A stretch of 18,613 bases of DNA from Pseudomonadota bacterium (GTDB lineage Bacteria; Pseudomonadota; Alphaproteobacteria; Caulobacterales; Caulobacteraceae). The notes beneath the pieces are model-generated. The model was not told where the DNA came from, ran no database searches, and worked only from the letters and a program-made list of their open reading frames with translations. The stretch lies in contig JAEYQX010000088.1 in the NCBI GenBank assembly GCA_023409795.1, positions 1-18,613 on the forward strand. The letters are read 5' to 3'. This document shows, in pieces, positions 1-5,857 of the stretch (its first letter is position 1; every line of letters begins with the position of its first letter). The position numbers and the translations under genes are program-made.

Positions 1-295
1 GGACATTCAGCGGCTCCGACCGCTCGACCCCGGCCCACAGGGTATGGGTGCGATGGGCATCCCCAAAGGCCCCGACGCCGGCCAGGCTGATCTCGAAGGG
101 GCCGCCCCCCTCGGCCCGCGTCAGCTCTGACGCCAGGTCATCGGCCGTGCGCTCAGACGCCTCGCCATAGAAGGCCAGGGTGACGTGCAGCGCCTCCGGC
201 GGCCGCCAGCGGGCCCCGGGCAGGCCTGACTGTCGCCGCGCGAGGGTCTCGGCAACGTCGTGCGGGATCGAGATGGCAGTGAAAAGACGCAGCAT
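1..295 (-). CDS. thpR: RNA 2',3'-cyclic phosphodiesterase (2'-5' RNA ligase family), 3' end cut by window
   Basis: Translating the reverse strand from the ATG at 295-293 gives an uninterrupted frame to the window edge (98 residues, starting MLRLFTAISIP). The run HVTLAFYGE at residues 37-45 is the first of the two H-x-T/S motifs of the LigT/2H phosphoesterase family; the second should lie in the missing C-terminal half (the family is usually about 180 residues). Proteins of this family hydrolyse 2',3'-cyclic phosphodiester ends of RNA and can join 2'-5' RNA ends in vitro; the physiological role is poorly defined and the enzyme is cytosolic. The N-terminal pattern of a short hydrophobic strand (LFTAISIP) followed by a helix also fits the 2H fold. 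There is no strong ribosome binding site before the ATG. The gene is divergent from the BI-1 gene, with 124 bp between them. Family assignment is firm; the exact gene symbol is less so. Confidence 0.82.
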   Translation of the reverse strand, partial: MLRLFTAISIPHDVAETLARRQSGLPGARWRPPEALHVTLAFYGEASERTADDLASELTRAEGGGPFEISLAGVGAFGDAHRTHTLWAGVERSEPLNV

Positions 296-343
296 GAGAC
301 ACTTGGTAGCGGCTGGAACGCGGGTCTGGAAGTCGGGTTTATC

Positions 344-372
344 TTGCAAGACGGGACCTGCACCCCGATATT
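344..372 (+). promoter_or_regulatory. Candidate sigma70-type promoter for the BI-1 gene
   Basis: TTGCAA (344-349) and GATATT (367-372) are separated by exactly 17 bp, each matching four of six consensus positions. Transcription would begin near 380, giving a leader of about 40 nt before the ATG at 420. This rests on pattern matching only, and Caulobacterales promoters often deviate from the E. coli consensus. Confidence 0.3.
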
Positions 373-380
373 TCCCTAAA

Positions 381-398
381 GGCCGGCATTAACCGGCC
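381..398. repeat. Inverted repeat GGCCGG-N6-CCGGCC in the BI-1 leader
   Basis: A perfect 6-bp inverted repeat with a 6-nt spacer (cattaa) ends four bases before the AGGAG ribosome binding site (403-407) of the BI-1 gene. In RNA it would form a short GC-only hairpin next to the ribosome entry site. There is no T-run after it, so it is not a terminator. Confidence 0.5.
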
Positions 399-419
399 AA
401 TCAGGAGACTCTTTTCGCG

Positions 420-1169
420 ATGAGCGATTTCAACAACGGCTATGCGCGCCCGCTTCCGCAATCGGCGGACATGTCCGTCGATGCTGGCCTGCGTGCCTTC
501 ATGCTGGGCGTCTACAACAAGCTGGCCCTTGGCCTGGCTGTGGCAGGCGTCCTGGCCTATGTCACCGGCAATGTTCAGCCTGTGCAGGAACTGCTGTTCG
601 CCCGCACCGCAGACGGCCGCGTCGGCCTGACCCTGCTGGGCATGATCATCCAGTTCTCGCCGCTGGTCATGCTGTTCGGCTCCATGTTCTTCATGAAGAA
701 CCCGACGGCCAAGGGCGTGAACCTGCTCTACTGGGCCGTGGTGGCCACCATCGGTGCGGGCCTGGGCGTCCTGTTCCTGCGCTACACCGGCGGTTCGTTG
801 GCCTCGACCTTCTTCGTCACCGCCGCCGCCTTCGCGGGTCTGAGCCTGGTGGGCTACACCACCAAGAAGGACCTGACCGGCATGGGCAGCTTCCTGATCA
901 TGGGCGTGATCGGCCTGGTCATCGCCTCGATCGTCAACATCTTCCTGGGCTCGGGTACGCTTTACCTGATCATCTCGGCCCTGGGCGTGCTGATTTTCTC
1001 GGGCCTGATCGCCTACGACACCCAGCGCCTGAAGATGACCTACTATGCCCTGGGCGGCGACCGCGAAGCCATGGGCGTGGCCACCGGCTTTGGCGCGCTG
1101 AGCCTGTTCATCAACTTCATCAATTTGTTCCAGTTCCTGCTCGCCTTCATGGGCGGCAGCCGCGAATAG
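420..1169 (+). CDS. Bax inhibitor-1 / YccA family membrane protein
   Basis: The 249-residue product has a short polar N-terminus (about 40 residues) followed by seven hydrophobic segments, the usual topology of the BI-1/YccA (TMBIM) family in the inner membrane. The signature AYDTQRLK occurs at residues 198-205 between the last membrane helices, where the family carries a conserved Asp implicated in pH-gated ion/Ca2+ leak in bacterial BI-1 homologues. Bacterial members are also linked to FtsH-dependent membrane proteolysis (E. coli YccA), but which role applies here cannot be read from sequence. The ATG at 420 has AGGAG at 403-407, 12 nt upstream. The gene appears monocistronic, with a candidate promoter upstream and a strong terminator 26 bp after the stop. 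Length and motif are typical for alphaproteobacterial members. Confidence 0.93.
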   Translation: MSDFNNGYARPLPQSADMSVDAGLRAFMLGVYNKLALGLAVAGVLAYVTGNVQPVQELLFARTADGRVGLTLLGMIIQFSPLVMLFGSMFFMKNPTAKGVNLLYWAVVATIGAGLGVLFLRYTGGSLASTFFVTAAAFAGLSLVGYTTKKDLTGMGSFLIMGVIGLVIASIVNIFLGSGTLYLIISALGVLIFSGLIAYDTQRLKMTYYALGGDREAMGVATGFGALSLFINFINLFQFLLAFMGGSRE

Positions 1170-1195
1170 GCCCTGAGCCCGGCTCAAGGATCAGA

Positions 1196-1225
1196 AGGCC
1201 CCGGTGAACCCACCGGGGCCTTTTT
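1196..1225 (+). terminator. Rho-independent terminator after the BI-1 gene
   Basis: AGGCCCCGGTG (1196-1206) pairs perfectly with CACCGGGGCCT (1211-1221) across an AACC loop and runs into TTTTT (1221-1225). It lies between the convergent BI-1 and DUF2794 genes. The reverse orientation lacks a good U-tract, so it mainly serves the plus strand. Confidence 0.92.
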
Positions 1226-1230
1226 CCTGC

Positions 1231-1569
1231 CTACTCCACCACCGTGAAGCGGCGGGCGTCGAAGACCTTGAGCACCTGGTCCAGGTCGCGGCCGCGTTTT
1301 AGCACGTGGCCGCCTTCGCTGATGACGGCCCACTGGCCCTGCTTCAGGCGCAGGGCGGGGCGTTTCTCGATGCGATAGAGCGGGGCGTCGCCGTGGCGGC
1401 GAAAGACGGCGAACTCGGCCACGTCGCGGTGCCCGACCATGGCATAGTCGCGCCATTCGCCCTGGGCGACCATGCGGCCATAGACCCTCAGCAGCAGGCC
1501 CAGTTCCTTGCGGTCGAAGAAGACCGGGCCAGCCTGTGCCGCGTCCGGGGTGGGGGTATCGGGGCTCAT
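1231..1569 (-). CDS. DUF2794 domain-containing protein
   Basis: The 112-residue soluble protein has the recognisable DUF2794 core: DRKELGLLLRVYGRMVAQGEW, then AVFRRHGDAPLYRIEKRP and VLKRGRDLDQVLKVFD near the C-terminus. Function is unknown; the family is small and essentially confined to Alphaproteobacteria. The frame is open upstream to 1632, but the internal ATG at 1569-1567 is preferred because AAGGTGAG sits just before it and the extra upstream residues (RVTSSRRLVRC...) look like untranslated sequence. It has no signal peptide or membrane segment. It is divergent from fabI (107 bp between start codons) and convergent with the BI-1 gene. The assignment rests on remembered family features. 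Confidence 0.8.
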   Translation of the reverse strand: MSPDTPTPDAAQAGPVFFDRKELGLLLRVYGRMVAQGEWRDYAMVGHRDVAEFAVFRRHGDAPLYRIEKRPALRLKQGQWAVISEGGHVLKRGRDLDQVLKVFDARRFTVVE

Positions 1570-1676
1570 GAGGCTCACCTTACGACAGCTTCTGCATCTG
1601 ACCAGTCGCCTTGAGCTTGTCACCCGGCCCACAGCCGTCCAAAAGGCAGATCAAGTTTCAGATACGGAGATGATCC

Positions 1677-2498
1677 ATGGCGACGAACGAAGGCTGGGCT
1701 ATGCCGACCGGTGACCTCATGAAGGGCAAGAAGGGCCTGATCATGGGGGTGGCCAACTCCAGTTCCATCGCCTGGGGCATCGCCTCGCAGCTGGCCGCCC
1801 AAGGCGCCGAGCTGGCCTTTACCTACCTGGGCGAGGGTCTTGAGCGCCGCGTGCGCCCGCTGGCCGAAAGCGTCGGTGCCAAGCTGCTGATCCAGGCCGA
1901 CGGCACCGACGACGCCTCAATGGACCGCGCCTTCGAGGAGCTGGAAAAGGAGTTCGGCACCATCGACTTCGTGGTCCACTCGGTCGCCTTCGCCAACAAG
2001 GACGAGCTGAAGGGCTCCTTCGTCGACAACACCACCCGCGACAGTTTCCTGCTGGCCATGAACATCTCGGCCTTCAGCTTCGTCGACGTGGCCCGCCGCT
2101 CGGCCAAGCTGATGCCCAATGGCGGCTCGATGATCACCCTGACCTACCTGGGCTCGGAGCGCGTCATTCCGAACTACAACACCATGGGCGTGGCCAAGGC
2201 GGCCCTGGAAGCGGCGACCCGCTACATCGCCCGCGACCTGGGTCCCAAGAACATCCGCGTCAACGCCATCTCGGCAGGGGCCATGCGCACCCTGTCTCTG
2301 GCCGGCATCGCCGGTGGTCGCGGCCTGCACTCCAAGTCGGCCCAGTTCTCGCTGATCAAGGAAGAAACCTCGATGGAAGGCGTCGCCGGCGCGGCCCTGT
2401 GGCTGTGCTCGGATCTGGGCCGCTCGACCACGGGCGAGGTCGTCCACGTCGATGCCGGCTTCCACGCCGTCGGCCTGCCTGAAGACTTCGAGGGCTGA
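1677..2498 (+). CDS. fabI: Enoyl-[acyl-carrier-protein] reductase (NADH), FabI type
   Basis: FabI catalyses the last reduction of each fatty-acid elongation cycle, turning trans-2-enoyl-ACP into acyl-ACP with NADH, in the cytosol. The 273-residue product is a short-chain dehydrogenase-fold protein: nucleotide-binding start GLIMGVANSSSIAWGIA (residues 20-36), HSVAF at 101-105, and the FabI-specific active site with Tyr157, Tyr167 and Lys174 (Y-x6-K, matching E. coli Y146/Y156/K163). The substrate-loop region MRTLSLAGIAGGRG (203-216) is the alphaproteobacterial form. The ATG at 1677 has GGAGA at 1666-1670; Met9 is a possible alternative start, but most of the N-terminus is dispensable to the fold. 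The DoxX gene follows after 5 bp, so the two are probably co-transcribed, with benE after that. FabI is the target of triclosan and isoniazid-like inhibitors in other bacteria. Confidence 0.97.
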   Translation: MATNEGWAMPTGDLMKGKKGLIMGVANSSSIAWGIASQLAAQGAELAFTYLGEGLERRVRPLAESVGAKLLIQADGTDDASMDRAFEELEKEFGTIDFVVHSVAFANKDELKGSFVDNTTRDSFLLAMNISAFSFVDVARRSAKLMPNGGSMITLTYLGSERVIPNYNTMGVAKAALEAATRYIARDLGPKNIRVNAISAGAMRTLSLAGIAGGRGLHSKSAQFSLIKEETSMEGVAGAALWLCSDLGRSTTGEVVHVDAGFHAVGLPEDFEG

Positions 2499-2503
2499 TC
2501 CCG

Positions 2504-2938
2504 GTGGCCAGGGGTGGGCTTCTTCTGACGGACCTGGCCCGGTTCGAGGGCCTGGCCTGGCTGGCCCTTCGACTGTTCGTCGGGGGCTTCCTGGTCTGGG
2601 GGGTCTGGGACAATATCGGTGATGCCGCGCGCATGGCCGAGTTCGAGACCTTCCTGGCCCGCCTAGGCTGCCCCCTGCCCCACATGGCGGCCCCGCTGTC
2701 GGTCTGGACCCAGCTGGTGGCTGGCGGCCTGATCATCACCGGCCTGTTCATGCGGGCGGCCGGGGTGCTGCTGATGGCCAACTTCATCGTCGCCGTCATC
2801 CTCCTGGCCCTGGCGGGACAGGACCTGCGCCAGCTGTTCCCGCCCGCCATCCTGATCTTCATCGGCGCGGTCTTTGCCACCTCGGGGGCAGGCCGGTTCT
2901 CCCTCGACCAGGTGCTGACCGGAAGCCGGCGTCGCTAG
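2504..2938 (+). CDS. DoxX family membrane protein
   Basis: The 144-residue product has four hydrophobic segments (roughly residues 17-36, 63-84, 87-106 and 112-130) and the pattern of DoxX/DoxD-like small membrane proteins: ALRLFVGGFLVWGVWDNI near the first helix and a Gly-rich second helix (LVAGGLIITGLFMRAAG). DoxX-like proteins are widespread. A few are tied to thiosulfate:quinone oxidoreduction or to redox-stress complexes, but most have no assigned role, so none is given here. Translation probably starts at the GTG at 2504, five bases after the fabI stop, with GAGGGC from the fabI end acting as a weak ribosome binding site. The spacing suggests translational coupling to fabI. Confidence 0.8.
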   Translation: MARGGLLLTDLARFEGLAWLALRLFVGGFLVWGVWDNIGDAARMAEFETFLARLGCPLPHMAAPLSVWTQLVAGGLIITGLFMRAAGVLLMANFIVAVILLALAGQDLRQLFPPAILIFIGAVFATSGAGRFSLDQVLTGSRRR

Positions 2939-2948
2939 GCCGGTTTTT
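2923..2948 (+). terminator. Weak terminator-like hairpin between DoxX and benE
   Basis: AAGCCGGC (2923-2930) can pair with GCCGGTTT (2939-2946), including one G-U pair, over an 8-nt loop, followed by T-rich sequence to 2948. It overlaps the DoxX stop codon. The stem is short and the T-run brief, so it may only attenuate read-through into benE or have no role. Confidence 0.3.
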
Positions 2949-2958
2949 CGGGTAACCC

Positions 2959-4170
2959 ATGTCCGCCAGGCCCCTGCCCCCACCCTCAGCCTATTCGGCG
3001 GCCGCCGTGGCCACGGTCATCGGCTTTGGCGGCACGGTCGCCCTGATCGTCCAGGCCGGACAGGCCCTGGGGGCCACGCCGGTCCAGATCATCTCCATGG
3101 TCACCGCCCTGTGCCTGGGCATAGGCCTGCCCGGCGCGATCCTCAGCTGGCGGCTGAAGATGCCCGTCGTCCTGGCCTGGTCGACGCCGGGGGCGGCGCT
3201 CCTGGCGGGGTCCAGCCTCGGCCTTGGCTGGCAGGCGGCGGTCGGGGCCTTTCTCGTCGCCGGCCTGCTGATGGTCCTGACCGGCCTCGTGCCCGCCCTG
3301 GGCCGCCTGGCCGAGCGGATCCCTGCGGCCCTGGCCTCGGCCATGCTGGCCGGGGTGCTCCTGCCCTTCTGCCTGAAGCTGTTCATGGTCCTGCCCCAGG
3401 ACCTGGGACTGGCCGCCGGCCTGCTTCTCGTCTTCCTGGTCATGCGCCGCCTGGCCCCGACCTGGGCCATGCCGGTGGTCCTGGTCGCCGCCGTCGTGGT
3501 GCTGGGCCTCAGGCACCAGCTGGGCCTGCCGCCTGATACCGGCCTGTTCGGCCAGCTGTCGCCGGTCATGCCGACGCTGGACTGGAAGGCGGTCGTCAGC
3601 CTGGCCCTGCCGCTCTACCTGGTCACCCTGGCCTCGCAGAACCTGCCTGGCCTGGTCGTGCTGCGCGCCGCCGGATACAGCCCCCCGGCGGGTCGACTGA
3701 TCTTCTGGGGCGGACTGGCCAGCAGCCTGATGGCGCCGTTCGGGGCCCATGGCATCAACCTGGCCGCCATCACCGCCGCCCTGTGCACCGGGCCAGAAGC
3801 CCATCCCGACCCGGCCCGGCGCTGGACCGTCGGGGTCATCTATGGCCTGTTCTACGTCGCCGTGGCCCTGTTCGCCGCCCCCTTGGCCGGGCTGTTCATC
3901 GCCATGCCCGGCGAGGCCCTGGCCGTCATCACGGGCCTGGCCCTGATCGCGCCGCTGACGGCCTCGCTGAACGGCATGATGGCCGAGGTGCAGGATCGTG
4001 AGGCCGCCATCCTGACCTTTACCGCCACCGCCTCGGGCGTCAGCCTGCTGGGCATAGGCTCGGCCTTCTGGGGTCTGGTCATCGGCTTTGCCGCCCTGGC
4101 TGCCCGCCACCTCATCCCGGCGCTTCGATCACCCGGCGGTAGGGATAACGGTCGCGGATCCACCGGCTGA
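2959..4170 (+). CDS. benE: BenE family transporter (benzoate/H+ symporter type)
   Basis: The 403-residue, strongly hydrophobic protein has about 11-12 membrane segments and several BenE family signatures: LAWSTPGAAL at residues 72-81, SQNLPGL at 226-232, and FGAHGINLAAITAALCTG starting at 261. BenE proteins belong to the NCS2-like elevator transporters and are annotated as inner-membrane benzoate:proton symporters, although substrates of most homologues are untested. No aromatic-degradation genes (ben, cat, pca) are visible nearby, so the benzoate substrate is inferred from family only. The gene follows DoxX by 20 bp and is probably the last gene of the fabI cluster. The ribosome binding site before the ATG at 2959 is poor. 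Its last 59 bp overlap the convergent KTSC gene, and the C-terminal 13 or so residues are polar (RSPGGRDNGRGSTG). Confidence 0.88.
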   Translation: MSARPLPPPSAYSAAAVATVIGFGGTVALIVQAGQALGATPVQIISMVTALCLGIGLPGAILSWRLKMPVVLAWSTPGAALLAGSSLGLGWQAAVGAFLVAGLLMVLTGLVPALGRLAERIPAALASAMLAGVLLPFCLKLFMVLPQDLGLAAGLLLVFLVMRRLAPTWAMPVVLVAAVVVLGLRHQLGLPPDTGLFGQLSPVMPTLDWKAVVSLALPLYLVTLASQNLPGLVVLRAAGYSPPAGRLIFWGGLASSLMAPFGAHGINLAAITAALCTGPEAHPDPARRWTVGVIYGLFYVAVALFAAPLAGLFIAMPGEALAVITGLALIAPLTASLNGMMAEVQDREAAILTFTATASGVSLLGIGSAFWGLVIGFAALAARHLIPALRSPGGRDNGRGSTG

Positions 4171-4321
4171 AGAAGCGCCCGCGCGAACCCGCCTCGGCCA
4201 GGCCCTTTGCCACCTCGGGCGGGACCTCCCCATAGTCATAGACCGCACCCGAGACGAAGGTGATCCTCAGGCAACGAGCCTGGGCGTCATAGGCATGGGC
4301 ACGGATGACACTGGAGGGCAT
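4112..4321 (-). CDS. KTSC domain-containing protein
   Basis: This 69-residue protein matches the small KTSC domain along its whole length: PSSVIRAHAYD at the N-terminus, a central LRITFVSGAVYDYGEVP, and the hallmark SRGRFFSRWIRDRYPYRR at residues 46-63. Molecular function is not established; the domain occurs alone in many bacteria and phages and sometimes fused to lysyl-tRNA synthetase. The ATG at 4321-4319 is preceded on the minus strand by TTAGGG, a reasonable ribosome binding site. The 3' end runs 59 bp into benE on the opposite strand. Conservation of the RFF...RYPYRR motif in the overlap shows that this frame, too, is under selection. It is divergent from the YegP-like gene. Confidence 0.87.
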   Translation of the reverse strand: MPSSVIRAHAYDAQARCLRITFVSGAVYDYGEVPPEVAKGLAEAGSRGRFFSRWIRDRYPYRRVIEAPG

Positions 4322-4451
4322 GAGGCCCTAACGGCCCGGCCCGCCCGGCGGCTCCCGTCACGCGCCTGTGTTCACGGGCGGATTGACCAGCGCTGGCCCT
4401 GTCGGCAGCTTGACCATGGGCCAGACAGAGGCCCTGGGATTAGAGGCGATC

Positions 4452-4625
4452 ATGGCGCACAAGTTTGAAGTCTATCAGGACAAGGCGGGCGAGTACCGCG
4501 TCCGCTTCAAGTACAATTCGGAAGTCATCTTCTCGACCGAAGGCTATTCGGACAAATCGGGTGCCAAGCGCGCCATCGAGTCGATCAAGAAATACGTGAC
4601 CGACGCCCCGACTGAAGAGGTCTGA
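4452..4625 (+). CDS. YegP-like small protein (DUF1508 domain)
   Basis: The 57-residue product has the DUF1508 pattern FEVYQDKAGEYRVRFKYNSE, VIFSTEGYSDKSGAKRAIESIKK. E. coli YegP has two copies of this unit; here there is one, which is common. Function is unknown. The frame is open further upstream to a GTG at 4368, but the ATG at 4452 is chosen because AGAGG lies at 4442-4446 and the domain begins directly after it; the upstream residues have no family match. Between the divergent KTSC start (4321) and this start there are 130 bp. They hold two TTGACC hexamers (4383-4388 and 4410-4415) that could be -35 elements, but I see no matching -10. A strong terminator follows. Confidence 0.85.
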   Translation: MAHKFEVYQDKAGEYRVRFKYNSEVIFSTEGYSDKSGAKRAIESIKKYVTDAPTEEV

Positions 4626-4651
4626 GGCCGGGCGACCGAATCCAAAAAGGG

Positions 4652-4688
4652 AAAGGGCGGGTCGAGGTCATCCTCGCCCGCCCTTTTT
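4652..4688 (+). terminator. Rho-independent terminator after the YegP-like gene
   Basis: AAAGGGCGGG-T-CGAGG pairs with CCTCGCCCGCCCTTT across a TCAT loop, with a single bulged T, and ends in TTTTT (4684-4688). Read from the other strand, the stem is followed by a pyrimidine-rich TTTCCCTTTTT, so it could also end the leftward ffh-rpsP-rimM transcript. Confidence 0.9.
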
Positions 4689-4707
4689 CATGCCCGGGAA
4701 GCTGGGA

Positions 4708-5235
4708 TCAGTCCTCGTCGCGCTCGTCGACCTCGGTCGGCTTCAGCGCGCGCAGCCAGCCCTCGCCGATCCGCACATCCGGCACCGCCTCGCGCGTGAA
4801 GGGCAGGTACCAGGTCGGGCCACCATCGCGCGGGGCAATCTCCAGCATATCCGAGGCCCCGAAGTTCTGGACCGACTTCACCTTGCCAATGACGGCCTCG
4901 TCGCCATCGCGGGCCTCCAGCCCCACCAGATCGGTCAGGTAGAACTCGTCCTCCTCCGGCTCGGGCAGGCGGTCACGCGGGACGAACAGCTTTTGCCCGC
5001 GCAGGGCATCGGCCTCCTCCTTGGTGGCGATCTCCTTGACCCGGGCCACCACGCCCGCCTTGTCCGGCCGCGCCGAGGTCAGGGTAAGGGCCACGCTCCC
5101 GTCGGCCTTCAGCAGGGGCTGATAGTCCATCAGCGACAGGGGATCGGCGGTAAAGGCGGTGATCCGCACCTCGCCGCGGACGCCAAAGGCCCCGCCCACC
5201 TGTCCCACCAGGACCAGTTTATCCGCACCGCTCAT
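4708..5235 (-). CDS. rimM: Ribosome maturation factor RimM
   Basis: RimM binds ribosomal protein S19 in the 30S head and is needed for efficient 16S rRNA processing and small-subunit assembly. The 175-residue product has the N-terminal beta-barrel start LVLVGQVGGAFGVRGEVRI and a C-terminal PRC-barrel half with FYLTDLVGLEA, IGKVKSVQNFGASDMLEI and WYLPFTREAVPDV. The frame is open to a TTG at 5250, but the ATG at 5235-5233 is preferred because GGAG precedes it by about 7 nt. It is the last gene of the leftward ffh-rpsP-rimM group and is separated from rpsP by 109 bp containing a strong terminator-like hairpin. The usual next genes, trmD and rplS, are not present downstream; instead the convergent terminator of the YegP-like gene follows. 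Confidence 0.95.
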   Translation of the reverse strand: MSGADKLVLVGQVGGAFGVRGEVRITAFTADPLSLMDYQPLLKADGSVALTLTSARPDKAGVVARVKEIATKEEADALRGQKLFVPRDRLPEPEEDEFYLTDLVGLEARDGDEAVIGKVKSVQNFGASDMLEIAPRDGGPTWYLPFTREAVPDVRIGEGWLRALKPTEVDERDED

Positions 5236-5273
5236 TCCGGGCTCCGTCAATCCACATCGGCTTCAGATAGCAG

Positions 5274-5304
5274 AAAAGCAGCGCCCGGCATCGGACGCTG
5301 CTTT
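5274..5304 (-). terminator. Terminator/attenuator hairpin between rpsP and rimM
   Basis: On the minus strand, AAAGCAGCG-T-CCG pairs with CGG-G-CGCTGCTTT across an ATGC loop: 13 continuous pairs including one T-G wobble. A run of four T follows, then CTGCTATCT. It lies about 40 nt after the rpsP stop and 38 nt before the rimM start. The U-tract is short, so partial read-through is likely. Confidence 0.75.
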
Positions 5305-5344
5305 CCCTTTTCAGAACCCGGCCAGGGCCAGGCCACGCAAAGCC

Positions 5345-5833
5345 TTAGGCTTCGGTGTTTTCTTCGGCAGCCGGAGCTTCTTCAGCCGGAGCGGCGGCAG
5401 CGGCTTCAGCTTCAGCCTTGGCAGCAGCAGCGGCTTCAGCGGCTTCGGCCTTGGCAGCGGCTTCGGCTTCCAGGCGGTCGGCTTCACGCTGGGCGCGTTC
5501 AGCGGCGCGTTCCTGGGCCTTCTTGCCCGGGGTGCCCTTGTTCGGGTTGTTCGACTGGGTCCACTTGACCTTGCCGACCAGGACTTCGTCCTGCGACTGG
5601 CTGATGAAGCGGGCGACGCGGTCGGTCGGCTGGGCACCCTTGGCCAGCCATTCGGCGATGCGGTCGGCCTTCAGGACGACGCGCGGGGTTTCACAGTCCT
5701 TGGGCAGCATCGGGTTGTACGAACCCACGCGCTCCAGGAACTTGCCGTCGCGCGGAGCGTGCGAGTCAGCAACGACGATATAGTAGTAGGGGCGCTTCTT
5801 GGCACCACCACGGGCCAGACGGATCTTCAGCAT
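5345..5833 (-). CDS. rpsP: 30S ribosomal protein S16 with long Ala/Glu-rich C-terminal tail
   Basis: S16 binds 16S rRNA in the 30S body and helps assembly. Residues 1-80 contain the complete S16 core (MLKIRLARGGAKKRPYYYIVV at the start, GKFLERVGSYNPM at 30-42, RIAEWLAKGAQPTDRV at 58-73). The protein continues to 162 residues, about twice the E. coli length. Residues 104-162 form a low-complexity tail: a basic/acidic helical part (KKAQERAAERAQREADR) followed by Ala/Glu/Lys repeats and an acidic end. In DNA this is a near-repeat of GCTTCAG/GCTTCGG units on the plus strand. Extended S16 tails are common in Alphaproteobacteria, but length varies. The ribosome binding site (GAAAGAG) is modest. ffh ends only 24 bp upstream, so the gene is co-transcribed with it. 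Confidence 0.96.
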   Translation of the reverse strand: MLKIRLARGGAKKRPYYYIVVADSHAPRDGKFLERVGSYNPMLPKDCETPRVVLKADRIAEWLAKGAQPTDRVARFISQSQDEVLVGKVKWTQSNNPNKGTPGKKAQERAAERAQREADRLEAEAAAKAEAAEAAAAAKAEAEAAAAAPAEEAPAAEENTEA

Positions 5834-5857
5834 TTTCAGTCTCTTTCTTGAAGGTCG

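Noticed and set aside
1296..1310. Second CACGTG site (near 1302) as another parS
   Set aside because: The flanking bases do not match parS, and it lies inside the DUF2794 coding region.
2986..4110. 374-codon open frame opposite benE
   Set aside because: Gln/Gly/Asp-rich composition typical of the antisense of a hydrophobic GC-rich gene; benE is clearly real.
4368..4451. N-terminal extension of the YegP-like protein to the GTG at 4368
   Set aside because: A good ribosome binding site precedes the ATG at 4452, and the extra residues are not part of the DUF1508 domain.
5355..5530. GCTTCAG/GCTTCGG repeats as an independent repeat element or CRISPR
   Set aside because: They are in-frame Ala/Glu/Lys codons of the S16 tail, with no spacers or regular unit length.
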